A model generated the notes under the pieces. The model was not told the DNA's origin and did not search any database. It saw only the letters and a program-made list of their open reading frames with translations. This document shows positions 25,697 to 34,964 of a stretch of DNA of 64,000 nt, in pieces. The stretch comes from Vreelandella jeotgali Hwa (lineage in GTDB: Bacteria > Pseudomonadota > Gammaproteobacteria > Pseudomonadales > Halomonadaceae). The DNA is taken from NCBI RefSeq assembly GCF_000334215.1, contig NZ_AMQY01000003.1, positions 1 through 64,000 on the forward strand, written 5' to 3'. Made by a program: the position numbers and the translations under genes. Within the stretch, counting starts at the first letter, position 1. Each line of letters starts with the position of its first letter.

Positions 25697-26811
25697 CGCC
25701 GAGCCTGCTTCTGCCGGTACACGTCCACAATACGCTGGTAGTTTTCCTCCATGATGGCATCTATATCCAGCGACAGCGCCAGCTCCCGGCAGCGCTCGGC
25801 AAGCGCCGCCTCGCCCTTGCGCCCCGCCCAGTGCGCCATGGCCGCAGCCAGCGCTTCAATATTCGCGGCCCGGTCGATGACCGTTGCGACCTCCGGCGTG
25901 ACCACCTCTTTCGCTCCGCAGCTTTGGGTCGTCACCACCGGCGTGCCGCAGGCAAGCGCTTCCAGCACGGTAAAGCCGAAGGGTTCGTAATGCGCCGGCA
26001 GCAGGTAGCAATCCGCCAGCACAAAGTAGCGTTCGGGCGATGACTGCTCGCCGAGAAAACGGCACTTGTCCGCGATCCCCAAGCGCCGCGCGTACGCCTG
26101 GTAGTCCGCCTCGTGGGAGTCACGCCCCACCACCAGCAGCGTGGCGTTAATAGCCAGCCGGGCGAAGGCCTCAAGCGTGGAAGCCAGGCCTTTACGCTGA
26201 TAGCCGGTGCCCAGAAACAGGAATACGGGCCTCTCATCGGCAAGTTCCAGCTCGCCGGCCAGCAGCCGGGCATCATTACACCACCGTTCAGGGTCAAAAT
26301 GACGGGTATCAACAAAATTGTGGATCACCGAGCGTCTTTCCGTGGGCACAGCGTAAACATCGGCAATTTCTTCGTCGCTTTGCCGGGAATTGGACACCAC
26401 ATGGTAATACGCACCGGGCGCCATCGCTTTTGCCTCAATACGCGCCGCCACCCTGTCTTTTCTGCGCCAGCGACGCCGGTAGCGGGACGCCATATGATTA
26501 TGGATAGTGCCACCGCCAATGCGCAGCATATCGTGAGTCCAGGTTTTGCCCAGCCCGTAGACCAGGTCGTAATCCGCCGCCTTGACGTGGCGCTCCACCG
26601 CCCTGGCAAAGCGCCACATTCGCTGAGCCTTGCCCACACTGAACGAGCGCAGGCATACAAATCGTATAGCCGGATGCGACGGTGCTACATGAGAACGGCA
26701 AATAATCGTCACATCCTCACCGCGCTCGGCCAGATAACGCGATAGCGCATTGAGAAAGCGCTCGGTACCCCCGGAGGCAGCGTGGCGCATATGGATCAGC
26801 GCGATTTTCAT
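25690..26811 (-). CDS. Family 4 glycosyltransferase, LPS core
   Basis: This 373-residue GT-B enzyme has the family 4 features MKIALIHMRHAASGGTERF at the N-terminus (donor and acceptor loops), LFLGTGYQRKGLASTLEAF, and the EPFGFTVLEALACGTPVV motif with both conserved Glu. The start at 26811 fits the family start; an upstream ATG at 26883 lies inside waaL. It overlaps waaL by four bases and yrbL by seven. The sugar donor cannot be read; it resembles WaaG-like core glucosyltransferases. Confidence 0.85.
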   Translation of the reverse strand: MKIALIHMRHAASGGTERFLNALSRYLAERGEDVTIICRSHVAPSHPAIRFVCLRSFSVGKAQRMWRFARAVERHVKAADYDLVYGLGKTWTHDMLRIGGGTIHNHMASRYRRRWRRKDRVAARIEAKAMAPGAYYHVVSNSRQSDEEIADVYAVPTERRSVIHNFVDTRHFDPERWCNDARLLAGELELADERPVFLFLGTGYQRKGLASTLEAFARLAINATLLVVGRDSHEADYQAYARRLGIADKCRFLGEQSSPERYFVLADCYLLPAHYEPFGFTVLEALACGTPVVTTQSCGAKEVVTPEVATVIDRAANIEALAAAMAHWAGRKGEAALAERCRELALSLDIDAIMEENYQRIVDVYRQKQARRC

Positions 26812-28100
26812 TGACCTGTCCTCATGTCGACTGTCTCTGTGGCGACTAATCCATATTGACGATAACTTCGCAGGGTACCCCACCAGATCACCAGCCAGAA
26901 CGCGTATACCATGACACCGCTATTATGGTTGAAACCGGCCTGGGTAAGGCTGAAATCCACATGAGCTACGCACAGCAGCGCCCCGGCTGTAGCCAGCGAA
27001 CGCAGGCCGGGATCCTCATCTCCGAGATATCTGCAGAAAAGACGCAAGGGCAGGAAAAAGAGCAGTAACAGAGCGATCAAGCCAGGCACCCCCTGCTTGG
27101 CCAGCGTATCCAGAAACTGGTTATGCGCGTGGCCGTAATTAGCCACCCCAGGGTGAACCACTCCGCGTTCCGTGAGGTCCATTACGCCGTCGCGATAGCC
27201 ACTATCTCCCCAGCCCATTAGCGGCTTGTCCGCTATCAAGCGGACCGCGCCCTGCCACATCTCGAAACGCAACCCAACCGAGGTATCCTGTTTTTTGCCG
27301 CTGACATATAGAGCAACATCATCTATCGCCTGAGCCACCCGTTGCTTGACCCCGGTCTGCGGCAACTCATAGGCCACCCATCCCATGGCCAGCACCACGG
27401 CTAATGCCGCGAGCTTTACCTTGAGCGACATGCCTTTGCCATAAGCGCGGTACAGCACCCAAAACACCAGCGGCAAACCCACCCAACCGCCCCGGCTGCC
27501 GGATAACAGCGAAGCCAGAATACCGCTCGCGGCGCCCAGCCCCAGCAGTGCCACCCAAACCACGCGACGGCAGCGCTGCCACGCCCAGCCCAGCCCAGCC
27601 AAACAGAAAACACCCAGCAGCAGGCTGATATTGCCAAACTGAATAGGGTGCATATAGCCATAAGCCCGCGCAGCACCTTGGCCATGCTGATAAAAGGCAA
27701 ACCCGGCCGCCCCCACGGCGCCAAGCACCAACCCCGACCAGATCGCCGCCAGTTTGGGCGGGTAGGCCATCAACCAGAGCAGTACCGGCAGCGCCAGCCA
27801 GAAGCGCAGTGGCCGGTCCACCGAGTTGATACTCTGACCGTGCCACAGCGCTCCAGCCACCACCACGGCGGTATAGGCGCACAGCGCCAGAATGAACAAC
27901 CAGTCGTCGCGACAGGGCCGCAGGCCTGGGCGCCACACCGCAAGCGTTGCGCTTGCCAGCAGCAGGAAGAGAGGGCCCAGCGAATAGCCCGAAGGGGCTA
28001 CCAGGGATAGGCCAGCGAAAAGAAAAACGGCAGCACTGGTCAGCCAGCACTGCCACACACTTGTGCCGGAATCAGCCATTGGTAAAGCGGCATGGGTCAT
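26808..28100 (-). CDS. waaL: O-antigen ligase family protein
   Basis: This 430-residue membrane protein has about a dozen hydrophobic segments and a large periplasmic loop with the Wzy_C-type motif GVANYGHAHNQFLDTLAKQG (near residue 315). Ligases of this family move undecaprenyl-linked O-polysaccharide to lipid A-core in the periplasm. Its position among core glycosyltransferases favours ligase over Wzy polymerase, although the family covers both. It is translationally coupled to the following glycosyltransferase by a four-base overlap. Confidence 0.82.
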   Translation of the reverse strand: MTHAALPMADSGTSVWQCWLTSAAVFLFAGLSLVAPSGYSLGPLFLLLASATLAVWRPGLRPCRDDWLFILALCAYTAVVVAGALWHGQSINSVDRPLRFWLALPVLLWLMAYPPKLAAIWSGLVLGAVGAAGFAFYQHGQGAARAYGYMHPIQFGNISLLLGVFCLAGLGWAWQRCRRVVWVALLGLGAASGILASLLSGSRGGWVGLPLVFWVLYRAYGKGMSLKVKLAALAVVLAMGWVAYELPQTGVKQRVAQAIDDVALYVSGKKQDTSVGLRFEMWQGAVRLIADKPLMGWGDSGYRDGVMDLTERGVVHPGVANYGHAHNQFLDTLAKQGVPGLIALLLLFFLPLRLFCRYLGDEDPGLRSLATAGALLCVAHVDFSLTQAGFNHNSGVMVYAFWLVIWWGTLRSYRQYGLVATETVDMRTGQ

Positions 28101-28124
28101 GAGGACAGAATATCCAGAGCGCGG

Positions 28125-28874
28125 TTACAGGTTGCGGACGCGGCGTTTCATGTATTTCCAGAACACGCCGTTGGCGTTGGCCACGGCGATTACCAGCCCA
28201 CGCCAGCCGTCGAGACAGCCACGCTGCAGCAAGTAGGTGCGCAAGAAGGCAAACGCGGTTTTGAGTACAATCACCGCGACAGGATATACCCGTAACGTAT
28301 CCGAACGCGCGCGAATTCCCGAATAACGATTGATCTTGTCCAAAAACTGGCCCAATTCGGTAACGGCCAGGTGGCTGAGGCAGCCGTTCAGACGCAGAGT
28401 CTGCGCAGTGGTCGATACCACCACCGACTCGTGTACCATGGCATCGTTGAAGTTATGCTGGCGCCGGTGAAATACGCGCACCAGCCAGTCGTTGCCCCAG
28501 CCCGCATGGCGCACGGGCCGGCCCAGCAGCCAGTTTTCTCGATGCACTTCTACCACCTGCTGCTCTTTAGCCCCGGGCAGCCACCCGGCCAGCGACTCGA
28601 GCAGCCGGATATCCGGCGCTTCATCGGCATCCAGGGACAGAATCCAGTCGTGACGGGCCAACGATACCGCATGGCGCTTTGTCGGACCGAAGCCGAAAAA
28701 CTCCCCCTGATGGAGCGAGACATTGGCGTAGCGCCGGGCAATATCCAGGGTGTCGTCGTTGGAGCCGTTATCGTAAACCACCACCTCGCCGACGCCGTCG
28801 AGCGCGTCCAGGGTGCGCGCCAGAGTCGCCGCCGCGTTACGCGTAATAACCACGGCACTTAGCTCAGCCAGCAT
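28125..28874 (-). CDS. Family 2 glycosyltransferase (WaaE-like)
   Basis: This 249-residue GT-A enzyme has the family 2 start LSAVVITRNAAATLARTLDAL (about residues 4-24), VVVYDNGSNDDT and the metal-binding Asp motif ILSLDADEA. It resembles the WaaE/KdtX beta-1,4-glucosyltransferases of LPS inner core. The start at 28874 has AGGA eight bases upstream, and upstream in-frame ATG 28940 lacks one. It is the first gene of the leftward set GT2-waaL-GT4-yrbL-frameshifted gene, and is divergent from the next glycosyltransferase. Confidence 0.85.
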   Translation of the reverse strand: MLAELSAVVITRNAAATLARTLDALDGVGEVVVYDNGSNDDTLDIARRYANVSLHQGEFFGFGPTKRHAVSLARHDWILSLDADEAPDIRLLESLAGWLPGAKEQQVVEVHRENWLLGRPVRHAGWGNDWLVRVFHRRQHNFNDAMVHESVVVSTTAQTLRLNGCLSHLAVTELGQFLDKINRYSGIRARSDTLRVYPVAVIVLKTAFAFLRTYLLQRGCLDGWRGLVIAVANANGVFWKYMKRRVRNL

Positions 28875-28963
28875 GTCAAACGTCCTGTCAGGATAGGAAG
28901 CTGATGCTACTATAGCCGCCATTAGCCCTACAAACGCCATGACTAATATTCTGCGAGGCGTCC

Positions 28964-30007
28964 TTGCACATCATCCATGCCAATCTGGCCCGCGGGTTTC
29001 GCGGCGGCGAGCGACAAACCGTGCTGTTGATTCAGGCGCTAGCCAACAAACCCGGCGTGGCGTACCAAACGCTGGTGTGCCGGCCGGACTCGCCGCTGCG
29101 CGCGGAGCTTGCACAAACGCCCGGCGTGCGTTTTGTCAGCGCCTCCCATCAGCTGGCCGGCCACCGCCGAGCCAGGCGCGCTACCCTGGTGCACGCTCAC
29201 GAGGCCAGAGCCGTGCACTGGGCCTGGCTACACCACAAACTGTACCAAACGCCGTACCTGATAACTCGGCGGGTAGATACGCCGATCAAACAAAAGCGCA
29301 GCAACCGCGCCTTTTATCGTAACGCCTACCGCTGCGTGGCGCTGTCCCGGGTCATCGCTGCCAAAGTGCAGCCGTTTACTCCGCACCCGGTGGCACAAAT
29401 TCCCAGCGCTTTTACCCCGCTGGCACCGGATCCCGACGTTGCCAAAGCCTTTCGCGCCCGCTATCCCGGACGCTTTCTCGTCGGCCACGCGGGTGCCCTG
29501 ATCGACCGCCACAAAGGGCAGCGGGTGCTACTTGATGCCGCTCGCAGGCTGCGCCACACCCAGCCGGACATGCGGTTCGTGTTTTTTGGCCGTGGGGAAG
29601 ACGAGATTGCCCTTAAGGAAGAAAGTGCCGATATGGATAACGTCATCTGGGCCGGGTTCAAGCCCAACATCGGCGACTATCTGCCGGCACTGGACGCCTT
29701 TGCCTTTCCTTCGCGTAATGAAGGGCTGGGCTCGGTGTTATTGGACGTCATGCGCGCCGGCGTTCCCGTGGTGGCGAGCAAGGTCGGTGGCATTCCGGAT
29801 ATCGTTCGCGATGGTGAAACGGGGCTGCTGTTTACGCCCGGCGACGACGAAGCCCTTGCCAGCAATCTGACCCGGCTACGCGACCCGGCGCTACGTCAGT
29901 CGCTGACGCGAAACGCCCACATGCGGCTATCCATCTATTCGCCCGAGGCCATGGCCAATGCCTATCTGGCGCTTTACCGTCCTCTTGCTCAATCCCGTAC
30001 TGTTTAG
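28964..30007 (+). CDS. Family 4 glycosyltransferase with TTG start
   Basis: This 347-residue GT-B enzyme starts at TTG 28964 with GAGG five bases upstream. It has LHIIHANLARGFRGGERQTV at the N-terminus, LVGHAGALIDRHKGQRVLLDA, and SRNEGLGSVLLDVMRAGVPVVAS, where the two Glu positions of the EX7E motif read NEGLGSVLLD, with the second Glu replaced by Asp. It is the first of two rightward genes; the second encodes a family 90 enzyme. A role in LPS core is inferred from context only. Confidence 0.85.
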   Translation: MHIIHANLARGFRGGERQTVLLIQALANKPGVAYQTLVCRPDSPLRAELAQTPGVRFVSASHQLAGHRRARRATLVHAHEARAVHWAWLHHKLYQTPYLITRRVDTPIKQKRSNRAFYRNAYRCVALSRVIAAKVQPFTPHPVAQIPSAFTPLAPDPDVAKAFRARYPGRFLVGHAGALIDRHKGQRVLLDAARRLRHTQPDMRFVFFGRGEDEIALKEESADMDNVIWAGFKPNIGDYLPALDAFAFPSRNEGLGSVLLDVMRAGVPVVASKVGGIPDIVRDGETGLLFTPGDDEALASNLTRLRDPALRQSLTRNAHMRLSIYSPEAMANAYLALYRPLAQSRTV

Positions 30008-30020
30008 TTGTCTTTGCCCA

Positions 30021-30992
30021 ATGATGAATGGAAAGTATGCCTACCAGTCGCACAAGCTGAAATTTTATACGGCTGGCCTACTGGCTGCCTTACTCCCGCG
30101 CGGCCTATTCCGCCGCCGCCGCCGGGCGCTGCTTGCCGCCTTTGATACCCTCCCCACTGCCGAGCAGGAGATCATCATGGCGCGGGTGGCCTATTATAAC
30201 CGGCTGGATGAGCAGGTCCCGCTTGCCGACGACGCCACGCTCAACCGAGACTTTGCCATTCGCTCGAAAAAATCCACCTACCACCTGGACTTTTATCACG
30301 TAGCCAAGCACTTCACTCCCGCGGCCAGCTACCACTATCGCTTCGGAGACAAGACGTTTGTGCCTGAGATGCCTACTTTCGTCAAAAGTCGGCCGATTCA
30401 TGGCGATAACCGCAACTCTATACTGCTCAAGCTTGATAGCGTGCGTCATTTTTACACGGTAAAAGACTCTTGGCGCTACGACGATAAAAAAGATGGACTG
30501 GTATGGCGAGGCGCGGCCACTCAGCCCCACCGACGGCACTTTCTTGAACAGTGCTACGGCCTGCTCCGCTGCGACGTCGGCGCTACCGACGACAAAGCGG
30601 AAACCGCCACCTACCGTGAGCCGTTCATGGCCATCGAGCAGCAGCTGGAGCACAAATTCATCTTCAGCATCGAGGGCAACGACGTGGCCACCAACCTGAA
30701 GTGGATCATGGCGTCCAACTCGCTGTGCTTTATGAAGCGCCCGATTTTTGAGACCTGGTTCATGGAAGGCACGCTGGTGCCGGGCTACCACTATGTCGAA
30801 GTTAAAGACGACTTCTCCGACATGGACGACAAGATTGACTACTATCTGGCCCACCCCAACGAAGCCAAAGCTATTATCGATAATGCCAACCGCTACATCG
30901 ACGCGTTTTTTCAGCCTCGCCGTGAAAGACTCACCGCGCTAATGGTGTTTGAACGCTATCTGGCGCGTACCCAACGTTCGCCGGACGCTTAG
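30021..30992 (+). CDS. Family 90 glycosyltransferase (CAP10-like), LPS
   Basis: This 323-residue protein resembles family 90 LPS glycosyltransferases. Characteristic segments are DGLVWRGAATQPHRRHF, the acidic KFIFSIEGNDVATNLKWIMASNS (split by position: near residues 212-234) and ETWFMEGTLVPGYHYVEV with DDFSDMDDKI. The start is taken at ATG 30021; the next codon is also ATG, and neither has a good ribosome site, so reinitiation from the upstream gene ending 13 bases earlier is likely. Donor sugar unknown; some relatives transfer xylose. Confidence 0.78.
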   Translation: MMNGKYAYQSHKLKFYTAGLLAALLPRGLFRRRRRALLAAFDTLPTAEQEIIMARVAYYNRLDEQVPLADDATLNRDFAIRSKKSTYHLDFYHVAKHFTPAASYHYRFGDKTFVPEMPTFVKSRPIHGDNRNSILLKLDSVRHFYTVKDSWRYDDKKDGLVWRGAATQPHRRHFLEQCYGLLRCDVGATDDKAETATYREPFMAIEQQLEHKFIFSIEGNDVATNLKWIMASNSLCFMKRPIFETWFMEGTLVPGYHYVEVKDDFSDMDDKIDYYLAHPNEAKAIIDNANRYIDAFFQPRRERLTALMVFERYLARTQRSPDA

Positions 30993-31044
30993 CGCTCCAT
31001 ACGAGATCGCCACGTCGTCGCGCTGCTCATAATGACAAGTAGCA

Positions 31045-31069
31045 GGCAGTGGGCTGAAAAACCACTGCC
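31045..31069. terminator. Hairpin between convergent genes
   Basis: An eight-base stem (31045-31052 with 31062-31069, GGCAGTGG/CCACTGCC) with an A-rich loop lies between the convergent family 90 enzyme and wecE. No good T run follows, so it is at best a weak terminator. Confidence 0.35.
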
Positions 31070-31072
31070 CCC

Positions 31073-32212
31073 TCACGCCTCAGCAATAAAGAATCGTTCG
31101 ATCGCCTCAGCCACCACGTCGATGTCCGCCTCCCCTATGCCATACCACAGGGGCAGCCGCAGGAGCCGCTCGCTTTCTCTTGTCGTATGCCGGTCAGCGC
31201 CGGCAAATCGCCCGGCCTTCCTGCCCGCAGGCGAAGAATGCAGCGGCACATAGTGGAAAACCGCCATCACGCCGCAGTCCTTCAAGTAGCCGATCAGGCG
31301 CTGCCTTTCTTCCAGATTAGCCACCTTGAGATAGAACATATGGCCATTATGCCGGCAATCGGCGGGTATCATGGGCAGAGAAAAAGCGTGCTTTTCTGCA
31401 AGCGGTTGCAGCTTTTCCCAATAGCAGGACCACGCTCCCAGTCGCTGCTGGTTTATTTCGTCAGCCTTTTCCAGTTGCCCCCAGAGGTAAGCCGCCTGAA
31501 GCTCGCCGGGCAAATAGCTGCTTCCCGTATCTACCCAGGTATATTTATCCACCTGGCCGCGGAAAAACTGGCTTCTATTGGTACCTTTCTCGCGTATAAC
31601 TTCAGCCTTTTCCACAAAGCGGGCGTCATTGATGATCAGCAGCCCGCCTTCGCCGCCGCTGGTATAGTTTTTGGTTTCATGGAAGCTATAGGTGCCCAAG
31701 TGCCCGATGGTACCCAGCGCCCTGCCTTTATATTCTCCCATCATGCCCTGGGCAGCGTCCTCGATGACCAACACGCCCTGCTCCCGAGCCACCGCCATTA
31801 TCCGGTCCATATCGCAGGCCACGCCGGCATAGTGCACCACCACGATGGCCTTCGTTTTGTCCGTCATGGCCTCTCGAACCCGCTCGGCATCAATATTCAT
31901 CGTCTCCTGCTGCACGTCGACGAACACAATGTTCGCACCGCGCAGGGCGAAGGCATTGGCCGTGCTGACAAACGTATAGCTCGGCATGATGACTTCATCT
32001 CCCGGAGCAATACCCGCCAGCATGGCCGAAATTTCCAGCGCGGCAGTACAAGAAGGCGTCAGCAGCGCCTTGTGGCAGGGCAGGTGCGTTTCGAACCACT
32101 GCTGGCACTGCTTTCCGAAAGAGCCGTCGCCGGATATCTTTGGGCTACGCATAGCCTGGATGACATAGGGCTCTTCGTTACCGGTGTAAGGAGGAATGTT
32201 AAAGTTGATCAC
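31073..32212 (-). CDS. wecE: dTDP-4-amino-4,6-dideoxygalactose transaminase
   Basis: WecE is a PLP aminotransferase that makes TDP-Fuc4N from TDP-4-keto-6-deoxyglucose. The 379-residue protein matches the E. coli enzyme closely: LLTPSCTAALE, GDEVIMPSYTFVSTANAFALRG (split by position: near residues 76-97), HYAGVACDMD, the PLP lysine in FHETKNYTSGGEGG, and KGTNRSQFFRGQVDKYTW. The start is GTG 32212, 14 bases inside the preceding acyltransferase. It is the last gene of a three-gene module that is A+T richer than its surroundings. The rml genes that would supply the substrate are not in the window. Confidence 0.9.
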   Translation of the reverse strand: MINFNIPPYTGNEEPYVIQAMRSPKISGDGSFGKQCQQWFETHLPCHKALLTPSCTAALEISAMLAGIAPGDEVIMPSYTFVSTANAFALRGANIVFVDVQQETMNIDAERVREAMTDKTKAIVVVHYAGVACDMDRIMAVAREQGVLVIEDAAQGMMGEYKGRALGTIGHLGTYSFHETKNYTSGGEGGLLIINDARFVEKAEVIREKGTNRSQFFRGQVDKYTWVDTGSSYLPGELQAAYLWGQLEKADEINQQRLGAWSCYWEKLQPLAEKHAFSLPMIPADCRHNGHMFYLKVANLEERQRLIGYLKDCGVMAVFHYVPLHSSPAGRKAGRFAGADRHTTRESERLLRLPLWYGIGEADIDVVAEAIERFFIAEA

Positions 32213-32774
32213 TCTGGTAAAACTCCTGCAAAAACTGCCGCTCCAGATCCAGCATGTCTTTTTTTCTGTTTTTGATTTTCCTTGCCGGGCTGCCTACATA
32301 AATTCCCCAAGCTTCCGTACTCTTGTTCACCAATGACATGGCACCCACGGAACATCCCTCGGCAATATCCACGCCCGGCATTACAGCGGAGCCGGCGCCC
32401 ACAATGACATGTTTGCCAAGCGTCACTCGGGAGAAGACTTCCTGTTTAAACTTTTCGGGCACATTCGAGTTCGTCAAAGTTTCCCCGCTATAGTCATCGG
32501 TCTGCGAGAAAACTTTCACACCGTAAGCCAACGTGCAAAAATCATCCATTTTAATGCCCGGTTTTCCGCCCGCCACGAGACACATTGGGGTAATATGGCA
32601 AAATCTTCCGATCTTGACTCTGCCGGACACAACGCAGAAATCATCGATACGGCTATTATCGCCCAGTTCGATTTCATCGCAGTCGTAGATATTTGCTTTA
32701 TCGCTTATCCTGATATTATTACCAATCTTTTTAAATCCCATTGCTTCGAGGGCTTGCTGCGATAAGTAAGCCAT
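32199..32774 (-). CDS. Left-handed beta-helix (hexapeptide) acyltransferase
   Basis: This 191-residue protein has repeated hexapeptide turns (IRISDKANIYDCDEIELGDN, about residues 21-40, and GKHVIVGAGSAVMPGVDIAEG) typical of the LacA/maa-like acetyltransferases, ending with the VGSPARKIKNR signature. GGGAG precedes its ATG. Lying between wecF and wecE, one base after the former, it most likely acylates the 4-amino group of TDP-Fuc4N, the step carried out by the unrelated GNAT enzyme WecD in E. coli. That assignment is inference from context. Confidence 0.82.
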   Translation of the reverse strand: MAYLSQQALEAMGFKKIGNNIRISDKANIYDCDEIELGDNSRIDDFCVVSGRVKIGRFCHITPMCLVAGGKPGIKMDDFCTLAYGVKVFSQTDDYSGETLTNSNVPEKFKQEVFSRVTLGKHVIVGAGSAVMPGVDIAEGCSVGAMSLVNKSTEAWGIYVGSPARKIKNRKKDMLDLERQFLQEFYQSDQL

Positions 32775-32775
32775 G

Positions 32776-33822
32776 CTATCTCCCGAAAATATCCCTGAGC
32801 TGGTTTATTAGCCTTTCCTGGGAGAAAACCTCCCTGACCCGGGCTACGTTTTTCTCCCTTTCTTCGGCAGACAGCAGCTCAAGAGAAAAATTCTCCACGT
32901 CGAAGCACGCTATTTCCAACCGATCGAAAAGTTCCTTGTGCGCAACTCCCTCTCTTAAATAGACCGTCTTCCCCATTCCCAGCAGGGTGATAATATTGCC
33001 CATGGCCTGCTGCCTTTTGTGGTTGAACACGGCAATATCGATGGAAGCCAGTATCCGGTAGTATTCTTGCAGTGGTAAAAAATCACGCAAGGCCGTTACC
33101 TTCTTGCCGAATATCACCTTTCCTTCCTGCTGCACCTTCACGGCATTTTTGGCATTACCGTAAGAAAGAGGGACGTATAAGTGAATATCATTTTCTTTGT
33201 AGGGAGCAATCTTGTCGAAGGCATCCGCATGGTTATTAGCCGTGTCTGACGAGTTGCCCACCTGAATATTGATCCTTCCCTCGGCTTTCTCCTCAAGCTT
33301 ATACGCCTTGTATAAATTGCTTGGGTATATCAGGCATTCGTGATAAATACCTTCCGCGCCATACCACTGTCTTGCCAGAGCCACATCGCCTTCCACGTAG
33401 GTCACCAGGTGGCCCATCTTCTTTATGACCGGTCTTCTAAAGAACTCGCGCTTTTTCCAGCCTTTCTTGTGCCGGGCGGTTTTATACAGGTAAAGGTCAC
33501 TCCCCCATATAAGCCAATAGCATTTTTTCAACACCCAGGGCATGAAAAACAGGAGTTTCTCTATTTTCTTTTTTGACAACCCGTGGAGTATGATCCTTTC
33601 TGCCCGATGCATGTAAAAAGCAAGGCGCATATATCCCAGAAAGTGGCTTAGTGCTCCCTGCGGGATCTTTTCGACCGACTGAGTCTGCCTGACAGGGTGC
33701 TGTTGGTGATCACCAATCAGAAAAAACAGGTGTTCATCCAACCCCATATACTCTTCCACAAAAGAAATAAAGCTGGGTATAAACTTGTCCGTATTGCATA
33801 CGTGTAATATTTTGCTTTTCAT
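32776..33822 (-). CDS. Family 56 Fuc4NAc transferase (WecF-like)
   Basis: This 348-residue protein resembles TDP-N-acetylfucosamine:lipid II transferase WecF. Shared features are an early KILHVCNTDKF, LIWGSDLYLYK, INIQVGNSSDTANNHADAF, YVPLSYGN and the late FNHKRQQAMGNI. The start at 33822 is preferred because TTGGA lies upstream; ATG 33837 is five codons earlier. The coding sequence is much richer in A and T than neighbouring genes (22 G or C in the 60 bases 33541-33600). It starts the leftward module wecF-acyltransferase-wecE. Confidence 0.78.
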   Translation of the reverse strand: MKSKILHVCNTDKFIPSFISFVEEYMGLDEHLFFLIGDHQQHPVRQTQSVEKIPQGALSHFLGYMRLAFYMHRAERIILHGLSKKKIEKLLFFMPWVLKKCYWLIWGSDLYLYKTARHKKGWKKREFFRRPVIKKMGHLVTYVEGDVALARQWYGAEGIYHECLIYPSNLYKAYKLEEKAEGRINIQVGNSSDTANNHADAFDKIAPYKENDIHLYVPLSYGNAKNAVKVQQEGKVIFGKKVTALRDFLPLQEYYRILASIDIAVFNHKRQQAMGNIITLLGMGKTVYLREGVAHKELFDRLEIACFDVENFSLELLSAEEREKNVARVREVFSQERLINQLRDIFGR

Positions 33823-33852
33823 GGTTATATCCAACATCCTGATCAGACGCTA

Positions 33853-33898
33853 ATAAAAAAGAAGGCCCAAAAGCCCGAAACCGCAAGCTTTTAGGCCT
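33853..33898 (-). terminator. Leftward rho-independent terminator upstream of wecF
   Basis: On the minus strand a 12-bp stem (33887-33898 with 33863-33874, one G-U pair) with a 12-base loop is followed by TTCTTTTTTATTA. It would stop transcription arriving from the insertion element or beyond, insulating wecF. Confidence 0.75.
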
Positions 33899-33973
33899 CT
33901 ATTCGCGACCGTTGAGCAACCAGCATGCTTGCCCTGCTTACCTCAAGACAAGTGGCAAAAGATTCCGTAGACC

Positions 33974-33979
33974 TCTAAG
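33974..33979. repeat. Target-site duplication, left copy
   Basis: TCTAAG at 33974-33979 is repeated at 35056-35061, directly outside the two ends of the insertion element. Confidence 0.9.
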
Positions 33980-34964
33980 TGTCGGGTCCCGTGTGATTAA
34001 CAACCCGCTTGGTAAATAACTCAGGTCGCTTGGCCTGCCACTCCTTCATCGCCGCAATCGGTGATTGATGATGCAGTGCCTTCTGCGAGATGTGGTGATT
34101 GTACAGCCAAGCGTAGCGTTTGAGCGTCTGCTCCAGATCCTCGCCTGAGGTATAGCGCCGGGTGGCCAGCACGTCGCTGATGCGGCCGTTGAACCGTTCT
34201 ACCATACCGTTCGTCTGCGGCCTTCCCGGCTTGATCAGGCGATGGTCGATACCATGGGCCTGGCACTCCAGATCGAAGGGATGGCGGCCGCTGGGCCTGC
34301 GCTCACCTGCCCGCGTGAAGCGATCGGTGAACGACTTGCCGTTGTCAGTCAGCACCGTCTGGATCGTGAAGGGCGCCTTTTCCTCCACACACTTCATGAA
34401 CGCCTTGGCATCCCTGGCGGACTGGCTGCGCCTGACTTCCAGATAGACCCAACGTGTGGCACGGTCGATGGCAACATATAGGTAGCGCTTTTGCTCCTCG
34501 TCGGGCATCTGGGGCAGGTGCTTGATATCGACATGCACATACCCAGGCTCGTAGTCCTTGAAGGGCTTGTGCCGAGGCTTGCCATCATCTCCGGCATCCT
34601 GACGGGCCAGTTCCGCGAGTGTCGGCACCTCACGGCGCTTAAGCATGCGATGCAAGCCGGAGCGTGACAACCGAGGATTCAGAAACTCACGTGCCACGAC
34701 GAGCAAGTCATCCAGACCGAGGCGCAGGAACTCGCGAGCGGCGATCAGCACTTCCTCCTGCTCGGACGTGAGCGTAGCCAGCAGGTTATGGCGTGTATGG
34801 GACCGATCATGAACATCGTCGCGGTACCGCCAACGGCGTATCGTCGAATCACCAACACCGTACTGGCGCGCCAACTCGCTATCGCTGATGCTGGCGGGCG
34901 CTGCCTGGATGTCAGCACGGATCTTTGGTGTGGTGGTGGCCTGCTTATGCAGCTTGATGTCCAT
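33975..34964 (-). CDS. IS481 family transposase
   Basis: This 329-residue DDE transposase has an N-terminal helix-turn-helix (SDSELARQYGVGDSTIRRWR, residues 27-46) and an rve integrase core with Asp146 (VHVDIKHLP), Asp207 (VLTDNGKSF) and Glu256 (NGMVERFNGR). The frame is intact. Notably it reads out through the left end of the element and stops at a TAG formed by the target duplication (33975-33977), so the stop codon is supplied by the host site. It appears functional. Confidence 0.93.
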   Translation of the reverse strand: MDIKLHKQATTTPKIRADIQAAPASISDSELARQYGVGDSTIRRWRYRDDVHDRSHTRHNLLATLTSEQEEVLIAAREFLRLGLDDLLVVAREFLNPRLSRSGLHRMLKRREVPTLAELARQDAGDDGKPRHKPFKDYEPGYVHVDIKHLPQMPDEEQKRYLYVAIDRATRWVYLEVRRSQSARDAKAFMKCVEEKAPFTIQTVLTDNGKSFTDRFTRAGERRPSGRHPFDLECQAHGIDHRLIKPGRPQTNGMVERFNGRISDVLATRRYTSGEDLEQTLKRYAWLYNHHISQKALHHQSPIAAMKEWQAKRPELFTKRVVNHTGPDT

